Shown piece by piece: positions 21,131-33,835 of a stretch of DNA of 64,000 nucleotides. This DNA comes from Ambrosia x helenae (taxonomy: Eukaryota; Streptophyta; Magnoliopsida; Asterales; Asteraceae), in the NCBI GenBank assembly GCA_030844895.1, contig JAUTDX010002098.1, positions 1 to 64,000 on the forward strand. The letters run 5' to 3'. How positions within the stretch are numbered: position 1 is the stretch's first letter; each line of letters opens with the position of its first letter. The position numbers and the translations under genes are program-made. Below the pieces are notes generated by a model, which was not told where the DNA came from, ran no database searches, and saw nothing but the letters and a program-made list of their open reading frames with translations.

Positions 21131-23758
21131 ATCTGTAACACCCTCAAATTTCCACTGCGGGGTTTTACCGCGAGGCGCATGACATACCAGGATCCCATAG
21201 CCATAAGTCATATGAACGAACTCTAAATGCCCAAACCATTTAGTTCATTTTCCAAAAATATAGTTTTAACACTTAACCAAAAAGTTTAGATAAGTTGCGG
21301 AAGCGTAAATCAAACATAATTGTTTAAGTTCATGCGCAAAACAACGCGCCCAAAATAAAACCGTTGAATGTAAAGCAAAGTATAAGTTAAATAATGTTCA
21401 TAACCCATGACACAATGATGCATGTCCTATCGTGCTCCGAACCTAGAGACCTGCAAAAGCATGCTATCGTGTGTCAACATAAAGTTGGTGAGTTCACAAA
21501 GTAAGGTAAGTAAAAGTGTAGGTTTCCCAAACCAAGAACAACAGTTAAGTTTCCCAAACCCGAAAATAGTAATCAATAACCAAAACCAAGAACCACTAGT
21601 TCAGCGTATGCCAAGGGTAGCTAACCCATTCATGATAACTAAACAATGATATACCGAATTGCTATTCAAACGATGAACTCGCCCCGCGAGCTGGTTTTTG
21701 CCTCCCATCATTGCCTATCAACAATGATAAAGTCTAAGGTCGTAGTTCACGCCCGGCTCCCAGCACGGTGTGAGGTTTGTCAAACCTAATAGCGCTATCA
21801 ACTAGTAACCCGCTTGCCATAACCCGGCAACTCATTCGGTAAATAGTGAAGGACTTCCGTGATAGTATGCAGTTTAGTTCATCAAGGACAAAAGGTGTGA
21901 AACTAGCAAAACCCGATCCACACAAGGAATCGAAAACCCGACCCACACAAGGAGTCAAAGCACCCCAAAACCCGGGATGTGTAGTAGTCCCAAACCGGAC
22001 TAGAAAATAGTAGTCTCAAACCGGACTAGAAAAGTTAAGTAAGTTGTCTCAAACCAGAGACGCATGCTTTTGAGAAAAGAGTAGTGAAACTCACCTTAGG
22101 TTGCAAAGCTAAAATCCGAATCCGTAAGTAATAGAAACTCGATAGCGACTCCCTATTATACGTGTCACTATGTGAGTACATGTGCATACACAACACACAA
22201 CAAGACTCGTTTGTCCAAGACATCCAATGATGTGAAAAGTTGTTTAAGTGACACTAATGTTCTACGTGCACAAGTAACCCTACGAACCCGTTGGTGAACA
22301 TTATGTTTAATATCAGTCATACACGTCATATACATCTCTTACAAGTGTACATACAAGTTCGAGTCACAATTAAGTCATACAAGCCTTCAAACAAGCACTT
22401 ATACACATATTTCATAATCTGGGTTTTTAGGACAGATTAAGCGCTGTAAAAACAATTTTATGAAAAATACTTACACAACATATTACACTCCCAAAATTTT
22501 ACTGAATATTACTAGGATTCCATTCGTCGTTTCACTATTTTTGTTTCATGACAAAACCTCATTGAAAAATTATGAAAAATCATTTACTATAGCTAGGTTT
22601 TGAAAACATTCACATAAGGTCAGTTTACGAGAAAAATTCTTAAAAATCGTGTATTCATCCAAATGGGATGAATCCAATTGGAAACGATTAGTTGTTCAGG
22701 TATCTAACTACTGTGCAAATTTCGTGACCTAACTCTTTGTAAAACTAAAGTTATGGTCGTTTAAAGTTGACCCAATTTATTAATTCGAAAATCAGGTTTA
22801 ACCTTTATTTGTAATAAATTACAAAAACACATCAAACGATAACCAAATCGCATGATCTTACCCATTCCAGAAAGCTAAGACAACGTACGACATGCTCAAA
22901 TCAAGAAAGAATTAAAACAGATAGTTTAAAGCCATGTTAAAGAGCCTACAAGTCGGAGCATGCAATCTGTCAGTTTTCAGTTATGTTAAGAACTCATCCA
23001 TAACGCATCGTATGACCATATTATCGCCTAAATATTACCATAAACATGTAACACATCACGATCATACAACATAACAGTCCCAACATGCAAGTTTTTATCA
23101 CAAATATTATTATTTATAAACCCTACATATTTATAAATCAAAACCATGCATTAACATGTAACACACCACATAATAATCACAATGCTTAATGTTTAACGTG
23201 TTAATCTTTTATAATCTTATGTTTTGATCATTATAGACCCACATCAGATCTGGACAAACAAGTTTGTGGTGTTTTAAAACATGATTAAAAAGGATTAACA
23301 CATACAAGAAGGATTAATATACCTCAAGCTCTTCAACCAATTGATTCTATACCTTCTCAAGCTCCTAGGATCTTTAGATTGGGTTAATGGTAGAGGGTAG
23401 GGGTTAAAATTTCGTATGAAAGGCTGCAGGTCATAATTAGTGTTGATAACTATAAAATTCTTGTTTTAAAACGTTTTTATAAAGAAAAGAAAAACCCAGC
23501 GTATGGGCTGGAACTTCTTGTGGGCTGCGCCAAACTTCACCACAAACAGCCCAAGGCTGTACCTGATTCTGATCCACGCGCAAGATGGCATGACACATTT
23601 ACTATACTTTATTGTTGTTATACTATTTTTTGTCATATTCTTCACAAATAATTCATGCCATTCATTACTGTTGTTGACAACATTTTCTTTTGGGTTTGAC
23701 TTGGTCTACGCCAAGATGGCATGACACCATTTTTTTTACTTGTTAATATATATATATA

Positions 23759-23825
23759 GGTAGAGGATCCGGTAGGAAAATAGTTTTGTGTAGGAAGTGT
23801 AGGAAGTGTTTTCAACCGTTGGATC
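23759..23825 (+). repeat. Left TIR of the MULE
   Basis: Begins GGTAGAGGATCCGGTAGG and includes AAAATAGTTTTGTGTAGGAA and GTGTTTTCAACCGTTGGATC. Outside the first 20 bases it is almost perfectly matched by the inverted right end. Confidence 0.9.
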
Positions 23826-24050
23826 AAATCTTAATAAATCTTTAGATGAAGGGCATGATAGACTTTTTATCATATCCCATTAATTATCATATCCCTTTAA
23901 TTTAGCATCTGTATTCTGGATTTTTATGAAAGATTATCATCCTAATATAACTAATTCTTCCTCATTTTCATAACAATCATAAGATAATCAATCTATACAA
24001 CAATTCTTCCTCAGATATATAGTTCTTCCTTATTTTCGATTCTTCAAGTC

Positions 24051-27000
24051 ATGTCAGAAGTTTCAGAAGATCTTTCGAGTGGTAAGTGTTTTCTTTTTAC
24101 TTCAGTTCGTTTTCTTTCGATGTTTAAAATATGTGTTCAGTGATTTTATTGTTAATAAATATGTGTTTTTCGAAAATTTTACAAAATGAAGTGTTATTGA
24201 TCTGTGTTTTTATTGTGTTTGAGATTATTTTTTTTTAATATGAATACAAACTGAGAATCAAGTTTTTGAAATGGGTCGCTCATAATGGTGTTTAAAATGT
24301 GTAAATGTTATTGGGATTGATTATTAATTGTATGTGGATGTGGATAGTTATGCGTCAACTGAAGAATTGATTGATTAAATATTAAAGAGTGTTTTTTGAT
24401 GAATGTATTTAGTACTTTTAGTTCTTATGTTGGTTTTTTGTGAATTTTCAAATGTGTGTTTAAAGTTCTGGATAGTACCAGTGGTGTTTTTAACCTGCAC
24501 ATAAAAGTAATGTTTTTGTTCAAGATACGAAGCTGTAGTGTTTTATATAATACTATACGTGTAGGCATATGTTGAGTTTATGGTACACATGCAATGTTTG
24601 TTTGTTGTTGACAGCAAATGAATGGTGTTTTATTTTTGAACATACACATGCAATCTGGTATTGTTTTTAAAATACAGATTTACAATGACTGAATTTGTTA
24701 TTCGTTAGTGTAGTGTTTTAAGTATGTTTTTGTAATTTAAAAAAGTGGTGTTATAATAGTTTAAGTACGAATCATTCCCCCTTTTTTTTTTACAGATCCA
24801 TCAATTCACATTCCTGAAGTAGACCAATCTATTATTCCACTGCTTGGAATGAAGTTTTCGACAGTCGAGGAGGGTTATAATTTTTATAAGAAGTATGCTG
24901 ATGCAAGTGGTTTTACAATTAGAAGTGCTACCGTAGTTAAAAAGGGTGAAATCATTCAAACCAAGTACTTTTTATGCTCTAAGGAGGGTTTTAAAAAACC
25001 GAAGCCGTTTGATTCAGCTAACGAGGATTCTTCATCTAAAGTTGGTAAGAGAGCACCATCTATAAGGGTAGGATGTCGGGCATGCATTCGTATAAGGTTG
25101 GACAAAGATAAGCGGCAGTATGAAGTATATTTTTTTAATGCTCAACATAATCATTCTTTCGTCGAAGAAGATGATTGGCACTTGCTACCATCTAATAGAG
25201 GATTGACATACCAACAAGAGGAGGCAATAAGTTCGTTGGCAGAAATAAACATCGGGCCGGTTAGGGCTTTCAATATAATGAGGTCATTGTACGGTGGTTT
25301 TAACAAAGTTGGTGCCACCAAAACCGATTTTAAAAACTTTAGGAGGGATTTAAACAAATATGTTGGCCAGAATGATGCAGATATGTTAATAAAACGGCTT
25401 AACAGAAAGAAAGAATATTTACCTAACTTTTCTTTTGATTTCTTTGTTAATGAAAAGGGTGAGTTAGCCGGTGCCTTCTGGGCTGACGAACAAGCAAAGA
25501 GGAACTTTCTTTTTTTTGGTGATGTTGTATCTTTTGACGCAACATATAGGCGAAACAAGTAAGTTAAACATATTTGATTTTGTATATGTTTACCATGTAA
25601 ATAGTGTTTCAGTCAATAGCAGTGTTTTTTATTAGAACTGAACCAATATATTACCAGTAGTGTTTTTTAAGTTGCTCATATAATTAATGTTGTAAGCAAT
25701 ATATTACAGTTGTACATGTAGGCATATGTTGATTGTATGGTACAAATGCAATGTGTGTTTTAGTTTAATAGAAAATTGAAAAATGTATGCGGCATGCACT
25801 GTTTTTTATTTGATATATGAACTTGCAAGACGTGTTTTACTTATATATTGTGGATTTATATTTTTTTCCAGGTACAAAATGATGTTTGTTCCGTTTACTG
25901 GGGTTGATAACCATAATAGGAATGTCACGCTTGGTGCAGCAATTATTGGTAACGAGACCGCTGATACTTACAAGTGGTTGTTAGGTGTGTCTAAGAAAGC
26001 TTTCGGCAGCGCACCACCTGTCATTGTCACTGATCAGGACCCGGCCATGAAGAAGGCAATCGAAGAAACATGCCCCGATAGCAGACATAGGTTATGTACG
26101 TGGCACATTATGGATAAGCTTGCGGTGAAGGTATGATATTTATTCATAGTAGTGTCGTAACGTAACCTTTTTTTTAATCAAATAAAAATAAATCTTGCTT
26201 AATTTTTTTTTTCAGGTTGGGGCTGTTTTATGCAATACCACTGATTTTAAGCAACGACTGTGTTTTATCTGCTGGAATGACACCATTTTACCAGAAGAGT
26301 TTGAGAGTAAATGGGCTGAGATTTTAAATGATTTTGGTCTAACGGATCATGATTGGTTGAATTCTATATATAAAGTTAGAGAGTCGTGGGTCCCGGCTTA
26401 TTTCCGGAATGAGAAGATGTCTGGCCTCATGCGTACGTCATCTAGGTCCGAGAGTGAGAATCACTTTTTTGGCAAGTTCTGTAATCCTGGGTGCACACTT
26501 GTTGAGTTCCTTGGTCATTTCGATGCAGCTATAGAAGCGCAAAGGCATGAACATCGAAAAAATGACCATGACACACGAAACACTATTCCTGACATTTGGA
26601 GCGACTACCCATTAGAGAGACAGGCTTATCGTATATATACTCGTACGCTTTTTTTTGATGTTCAGCTTGAAATCCAAGATGCAATACATAGTTGTACTCA
26701 ACAACGATTTGTGGAACCGGAAGAACCTGGTGGTTTTATGAAGTTTTATGTCAAGGATTGGACGCAGCTCACAACAAGATTGTATGAGGTTAGTCAACGT
26801 GCTATATTTTTTTTAAACAACAGGCTATGATACTTTATTATATTATTTTATACTAATTAAGCTTATGTTTTGGTTTTACTATGTTTCATGGGTAAAATGT
26901 TTTTTTATAGGTCATGCTTCGGAAAGAGGACATGAATATGTCTTGCAGTTGCCTACGATTTGAGCAGTTTGGGCTTTTATGCAGTCACATTTTTTGTGTT

Positions 27001-27576
27001 CTACGTGTAGGCGAAATTAGGGAGTTCCCAAAAAACTACATTTTACCTCGGTGGACAAGGGAGGCGGTACCTAATACAGCGCCCGGTGAATCTTTTTTAC
27101 ATGATAGCACAATGAAAAGGAGTGAAGATGTTAACCGTGTTATCCGTGAGATTACTTATACCACGGAGACGTATATTAACAAGGTTGTAGAACAGTTTGA
27201 GACGTTATGCAGTTTTCGAGATCACATTAAAGAGTTCATGCCAAAGGCGATTGAAGCTAATATTAATGCACCACGAAAGAGCCGCCGAGACAGGTTTGCA
27301 GAGTTATGTGGTGAAACTCCAGAATCTAATATAGTTGTTCGAGTCCCAGTGGGTACAAGGTTTAAAGGGATGAGCAAACCAAAGCGTTTTCGGTCGAAGC
27401 GTGAGCAAGCCATTAGTCAAGGAGCAAAAAAACGAAGGCAGTGTCAAAATTGCATGGAATATGGTCACAACATTCGCACCTGTACCAACCCTAAGAAGGT
27501 TGATAACGAGGATGATACTTATGGTGAAGAAGATCCAGGCGGGGATGTAGAGGCTGATGAAGATGAGGACGAGTAG
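24051..27576 (+). CDS. MULE transposase (FAR1-like), 5 exons, 763 aa
   Basis: Exons 24051-24081, 24796-25558, 25872-26130, 26216-26788 and 26911-27576 all have GT-AG borders and total 2292 nt, an open frame. The protein starts MSEVSEDLSSDPSIHIPE. Domains: FAR1-type zinc-binding DNA-binding domain (about 29-135, C...C...HNH); MULE transposase core with SFDATYR (Asp about 258), VTDQDPA (Asp about 319), CTWH (340-343) and SRSESEN (Glu about 430). A SWIM finger follows (CSCLRFEQFGLLCSH, about 554-568), then a zinc knuckle (CQNCMEYGHNIRTC, about 720-733) and an acidic tail. The family cuts and pastes DNA at its TIRs using a DDE catalytic triad. The ATG is chosen because it is the first in a short exon that splices in frame to the domain. 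All key residues seem present, so activity is plausible. The alternative, a domesticated FAR1/FRS gene, is unlikely because it lies between TIRs. Confidence 0.92.
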
Positions 27577-28233
27577 TGTTTTAACACTGCCTAAAATAAC
27601 TTCCACTTTGATTTTCCGTTTTTGTTTTTTTCCATGTTTCATGTTTTGCTACCTTCTTGATATTCTTTTGTTACTGTTTTTATTGTGATTTTAAGTGTTT
27701 TAATAAGTGTGTTGAAAATAAACTGATTTCCATGTTTTTTATGGCAATGTTTTGTTAACATGTCTGAATAAATAGTGTTTTATACGGACAAATAGTGTTT
27801 TATATCAACACGTAGTGTTTTTTTATGTTTAATCGTAGTGTTCTATATGAGTGAGCAGTGTTTTAATTGTTTGATACAAAACGAGATTTAGATGTCATAA
27901 AGCCGTTTCTAAGTCTTACTAAAACAATTTTTATGGGAATGTTTTTCTTTTACATGTATGTGTAAATAGTGATTTTTTTACTAAAACAATCGTGGTGTTT
28001 TATATAAACACACAATATACCATTATCCAAGCGAATAGTAAGCCATGTAAGCGTTCACTTAATAAGTAAAATATCCAAGAAACACAATGTATCATCATCC
28101 AAAATATATTCGAGTCATAATCCAAAACGTTAAAATATCCAAAAAACAAAATGTACCATCATCCAAAACATAATCGAGTCATAATCCAAATCATAAAGAT
28201 AAACTAATATTGTTCCAAATCACAAAAGTAAAA
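27577..28233. other. Spacer between the two convergent MULE genes
   Basis: AT-rich, with repeated AGTGTTTTATA-like motifs (for example near 27773, 27793, 27815 and 27835). It would hold both 3' UTRs. No open frame of note. Confidence 0.6.
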
Positions 28234-31200
28234 TCACTTTTTTCCCATTGACGGCCCCAATCTTTCCTGTATTCGAACAAACGCGGTCTTCTCCCATTCT
28301 CTCCTAGTAGCATCTGGTAACCGGTAATATTCATCCACACCTGCCTCAACATCCGGTCTGCATAAATTGATATCACTTAGTAGAATCTTTGCCACATACT
28401 TCCTCCTTAGTGCATTAAGTTGTCTTTTTTGGGTCCCCAACAATTCACCTGCTTTGTTGCACTCATTAGAAAAGCCGCAAACCCACTCTCTAACTGTCGT
28501 ACCCTTGTAGGTCTCCATGTGTCTCATTACGAAAACACCACAGTCTACATCATTATGTTTCGTCTCCCACGCTATGTCCAATCGGTGCGGGATTGTTTGC
28601 TTAACCCAAGGTGCACTAGTGTGGCCCACCGATTTAAGGTAACCGGCGAAAGCTGCTGTCTGGTAAAAAATAATGTGTTAATATAAACAAGTAGATAAAA
28701 GAAAATTCAAATAATAGGGGTACAATTGGGTACGAATAAAAATATTTATTTTTACCATTTTTTCTGGCCAAAGTTTGTATCTCGCCTTGAAGCCACACGT
28801 TAGTTTCATGTTATCAATCACAATTGTGTCATGTGTCATGAGGTTAAAACACATGAGGTAGAAATGGTTCGACTGTATAATGGGCACGAAAATTAGATCG
28901 AACCCAAGGACAGTTTTGCTCTCCGTCCCATCCAAAACTGTTACCATGTTGTCCTCAAAGTGTTTTATCCTCACCCTGACTGGTCCATCATAATCCGCTT
29001 GTTCCTTTGCCACAAAAACAGTAGTGTTTTAAAACATACAAGCATAAAACATATGAAAAATAATAAAGCGAAACAATAGTGTGATACAACTATTGTTTTA
29101 AAACAGTAGTGTTTTAAAACAGAATTCATCGATATTGTTTTAAAACAGACTCGAACAAGTAGTGTTTATAAAACATACCAACATGTTAGGCGGGCAGAAC
29201 AAGCATTTTGGTGACCCATCGCTTCTGTACTTTTCCTCATAATTCAACACCGCTGCCCAAGCGCTCAGTATCTCCACTTGAAGCCAATGTCCTGGCGCAA
29301 CCGACTCAAATGCGCCCCTCATAATTGTTACCATACTTGTTTTGAAGATAGGTTCCCTATGTTCATATGGACATGTTTGTCAAGTTAGGATACTGTTAAG
29401 CGAAGCTATATGTACATTACAAACGTACCAAGGGTCAGCCCAAGCCGCGAATACGTAGGTGCTCACGTGTGACTCGGCCAGCGCATAAATCGCTCCTAAG
29501 TCCACCTGTCTACAAACATACGGTGACCTCAAGGCTTCCGGTAGTTTTCTTTTTCGCACCGGCCTACCCCTCCTACTGACTTTCCCATCAACATTCACAA
29601 CTGGTTCAATGACATTTGTTGTTTCAGGATCAGTATCAAACACCTTCGCAAGTGGTTCCGGTGTTTTTTGACCATATTTAGCCATGACTTCATCAGCAAA
29701 TTTGACCAACTGTGTATCACTTATCTCCCATTCTGTGGCGTCAACTAATAAAAGAAGTGTTTATTACAGAAATATCAATTGGATAAGTGATTCAAAAAGT
29801 AAAAGTTATAAATAAAATACCCAACATGCCTTGTTCATCGTCATCAGCCGTATCGCTTTTGCCACTAATCTTAGCCTTTCCCTCAGATCCTCCAACCGGT
29901 CCACTACCTGTCAACAGTGTTTTATAACAGACTGAAATATATGGACAGTGTTTTTAAGAATGTAATGCAAAATAAAATACAAAATATGTGTTGCTTACAT
30001 GTTTCGTTGTTTGCATCTGTTCCCACGTTCATTTTTTCTGGAGCGTATTTTGATAACAAAAACGCCCATTTTTCAGTTTTTTCCTTAATCACATTGCTAT
30101 CCGGGTTTTTGCAAACCGCATCTGCCAATGTGTCATTGATCCGCGCCACATGATCCTCAAATTGACCAAAAAATATATCTAATAGCTCCCCAGTTATCTA
30201 ATTTTTTTTATGAAAAATAGATTCGCTTCAATAACCGTTTAATATTATACAACTTAATATAAAACACTTAATAAACAATTGAATAATGTGTGAATAAATC
30301 TTACAATGTCTTGTGGAACACCCGGTTGCGTCGAAATGGGCTGTGATACTATAGGTTGTGTATCAGCAAGAGAACCATATTCGCCTTCAGATCGGTAGTA
30401 GTTTTCTATATCCGTAGTGTCGTCAGGGACAAAGGCTCCAGCTACTCAAAACGGTTACAAAAAACATATCATAATATAAACAATGTTATATACAATGTTA
30501 TTTGTATAATAAATTAAACATAAAACATGCCTTGTTCATCGCCAAATAGCGTTTCGCATTCGCTGTTGATCTTAGCCTTTCCCTTCGAGCCTCCAGCCGG
30601 TCCGCTACCTGTTTAAACAGTGTTATAAAACAGATGGCTGAAGCTTTATTGCAAATGTTTTTTATTCAAAAATAAAATACCCAACATGCCTTGTTCATCG
30701 TCATCAGCCGTATCGCTTTTGCCACTAATCTTAGCCTTTCCCTCAGATCCTCCAACCGGTCCACTACCTGTCAACAGTGTTTTATAACAGACTGAAATAT
30801 ATGGACAGTGTTTTTAAGAATGTAATGCAAAAAACAAACATACCTTCTTTATCGCAATAAACCGTAGCACATTCAACACTTCCCATTATCTGCACTTTTT
30901 TGGAACATTTTACACTTTCACTGCTGCCCTTCTCGGGTTTACTAATGGTTGATTTCGACACCCTGTCATTCTTTTTTAACCTCTTTCTCTCTAATTTAAC
31001 CGACAATTTTTCTAACATATCTTGATCGACATTCTCGATCACATACATACCCTCCTTGGATGTTGAAACATCTTGGTCATACGCATAAGCCACCTGAAAT
31101 TTAAAAGCAACAGTGTTATGCATGTGTTTAATTTTTTTATACGTGTTATGCACTTTATTATATATATAAGACATACCGCAAGTAATGCTAGAGGACCGTT

Positions 31201-33339
31201 GAAGTTGTTTTCACCGTCCCAATCCTTAGCACTCTTGTTCAAACACCTTATCACGTATTCACACCAGTTTAACCTTCTTACGTCAACACGCGGCGGAACA
31301 GACGAAAGGAACCCTATGTTCACACTGTTGTTATGTGTTATTAAACCCATAACTGTGTTGAACAAAATCAGAAAGTTTAATCTAAATTCAAACCCAGAAT
31401 CATCCTCACAATTAGAACACTCCACCATGTAGTCCGCCAAATTCTTCGGTGAAATCCGTGTATCCTTCACAAACTGTCTCCTGAAACACTTAACAGCTGG
31501 GATATTTATCCTTGCACGTTTAACTTCAACCACCTCCTCATTACCGAGTGGTATACCCAATAGCTTTTGAACAAACTCCGGTGTAAACCTTATTGAATGG
31601 GTCGGCAGATGTAGCACGCTTCTTGAATGGTCATAATTTGATGCCAACCATTGACCCATCATACATGGTATTGTCTGCAACTTCCAATTCAGAATTGCAC
31701 CAAATCCCATTTGTTTAACAGCCTCCTTTTGTCCGTTTCTCAAGGATTTCACCACATCTCGAATGTTACCTACATCAATTTTTTTTTTATGCCAGATTAA
31801 AAGTGTTTTTGATAACTGTTTTATGTTTAACAGGGTTGTTTTAATGTATAATTTACCTGGTGAGCTCTTCAACTTAATTTTGTCCCCCAAATATTCCTTG
31901 TACACATACGGTTGTTTAACTTCTTTCACCTTCTTTGATGTCTTCAAAGTCTGATTACGTGAGTTCCACTTAACCACCTTTTCCTTTTTCTTCACATCTT
32001 TACGATCATCAACCTTTGCTTTCTTATTGACACCTTTTTCTTCAAAATGTTGTGAATCCTTCCTTTTCCTCGAATCCTTTTTTTCAGTCGATTGTGCCGT
32101 AAGTATCCCTAAAGGCAATGCCGGGCTCATAAAGTCGTCATCGGATCCTTGGATAAAAGTTTACAAAACACTTTTCATTATTTTACATAAAACATAGATG
32201 AGACAAATAACGAAATATTTAACGTTTTAACATAATACCTTCTTCAACAACTTGTTCCGTTATCGTTTCCTTATATTTTTTGCTACACTTTCGTGATGAC
32301 TTTGTCTTCACGATCCGTTCACTCTTCAAATTTTTACTAACATCCACCTTCATGGGCTGCCCAACTAGCATTTGGAACAATGTTTTAGATTCAAATCTTT
32401 TTTTTTTATTAAAAACAATTTACCCAAAATTGTTTGTTATGTACATATTACGAAACGGTATTTTTTTTCTTTTCAAATTCTATAGTACCAACCTTTATTT
32501 TTGGGAGTGTCCGTTTTCGTTTTTTCAACTTCGAATGGTACCTTTATTACACGAATTCCAACATCCATATTCATGTTACCTGATTTACGGCGCCTTTTGT
32601 CATGTACCGAAGCACGTCTCTCGTTTTGTTTTTGTTTAGCTTCAGCTGCCGCCAAATCCCTTAGTTCCATATCTAAAAACAGATTAAAAAATAAGAGATT
32701 AACCCAAAAAACACAACATATAGTGTTTCATCATTCAACTCAACACTTCAATCAAACATAAAAACAATAACAATCCGATAGTGTCTTATCAACACTATGT
32801 TAAAATCAAACACTATTAAACAACACTATTATTACACCAACGGATTCAAAAAACATCAACTCAACATTATTAGAGAATCAAACATCAATCCAAAGTAGGT
32901 GTGGAATGGCGTATAGTAAAGGTGACTTTTTTAAAATCAAACACTATTAAAAAAACCAACAATCCTTCAAATTAAACATTTTCAAGATAAAAATCCAGCA
33001 TTTTGTCAGATTATAAAAACCAGATTCGAATATGTAAAACACCGTTTGAAGAATGTGCAGAAATTATCCCTAAAACACCAGTCATTGAACTACTAATTAA
33101 CACATAATCAGTTAAACACAAAATAGTTTAAAACACTATTAACAAGCAACAGTTAATGAATCGACCAGAACCCTATTTTAAAACCAATTCCCAAATCCAA
33201 CAATTTCTTAAACATACTAAAAACAGGTCTTCATAAAACACTATACGAAAATTGAATAATAGAAGAAACTAAACAAAACACGACGGAAGGTACCTGTGGG
33301 GGTTAATGTGGGGTGTGGTGGTGTCCGATCTCCTTGCAT
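28234..33339 (-). CDS. Plant-mobile-domain / Ulp1 (C48) cysteine protease of the MULE, 15 exons, 1075 aa
   Basis: By eye the exons are 33339-33294, 32672-32493, 32364-32239, 32147-31857, 31769-31177, 31093-30844, 30767-30690, 30608-30531, 30444-30305, 30197-29999, 29907-29830, 29744-29429, 29356-29179, 29004-28756 and 28659-28234. They sum to 3228 nt with no internal stop. Order: Lys-rich segment (about 120-214); PMD-like region (about 215-412, with QMGFGAILNWKLQTIPCMMG); linker with three 26-residue repeats (496-521, 522-547, 661-686); Ulp1-like domain (about 852-1075). The last has SNHFYLMCFN (His about 898), IVIDN (Asp about 915) and VDCGVFVMRHMETY (Cys about 974). Known Ulp1 enzymes cleave SUMO-type conjugates; the role in MULEs is unknown. 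The usual Gln six residues before Cys is Lys here. Three introns (after exons 7, 8 and 11) use GC donors. Confidence 0.88.
29812..30831 (-). repeat. Exon-containing duplication inside the Ulp1 gene
   Basis: About 160 bp at 29812-29971 and 30672-30831 are identical or nearly so (offset 860 bp). Each carries one 78-nt exon plus flanking intron. A third, more diverged copy of the exon is at 30531-30608. All three encode GSGP(V/A)GGS(E/K)GKAKI..., keep phase, and end at AAG|GCATGT. Confidence 0.85.
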
Positions 33340-33768
33340 GTTACTCGGTTGTGTTTATGGCTCACGAATTAAAACACTGGGTGGGGTTTGTTCTTCTTTT
33401 TTGCTTCCTGAATGTAAAACACGAGAAGATTAATGGTGTTTTTTGAAGAAATCGAAAATAATGAAGAAGAAGCAACCGATAATTACCTGGTTTTCTTGTA
33501 AAGAAGAGCCGCAAGAGGAAGCTTTTTATTCAGATGAAGAAGGTGACTTTAAGTGAGAGAGAGAGACAATTAATCTTTTCAAATAATAGAAGATTGAGTA
33601 GAGAGAGAAACACACGTGATTTTAGGAACGGTTAAATATTAATTAAAATAAAATGACTTTCATGCCCTCCTTTAAAACACTAGTTGGACAATCATACCCT
33701 TATGTATTAAATTATAATTATTATAATCTTAAGTAACCTAAACTTTTAATCTAAACCATTGATTTCTA

Positions 33769-33828
33769 GATCAAACGGTTGAAAACACTTCCTACACTTC
33801 CTACACAAAACTATTTTCCTACAGGAAC

Positions 33829-33835
<7 letters not shown>
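33769..33835 (-). repeat. Right TIR of the MULE
   Basis: Inverted partner of 23759-23825. On the minus strand it begins GGGTAGGGTTCCTGTAGG and then matches the left TIR through CAACCGTTTGATC. Confidence 0.9.

Larger units (their letters stand above)
23759..33835. mobile_element. Two-gene Mutator-like element (MULE) with ULP1 gene, 10.08 kb
   Basis: Terminal inverted repeats of about 67 bp (23759-23825 and 33769-33835) enclose two convergent genes: a FAR1/MULE transposase (24051-27576, plus) and a plant-mobile-domain/Ulp1 protease gene (28234-33339, minus). Both can be spliced into uninterrupted frames. The layout (transposase start 290 bp from one TIR, second gene start 500 bp from the other, 3' ends facing) resembles MuDR and the ULP1-carrying MULEs known from other plants. 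It is inserted in the TA tract of a young LTR, so it transposed recently. The TSD is masked by TA repeats. Confidence 0.9.

Noticed and set aside
24051..27576. Domesticated FAR1/FRS transcription factor gene
   Set aside because: It lies between matched TIRs with a convergent ULP1 gene and keeps the transposase catalytic residues.
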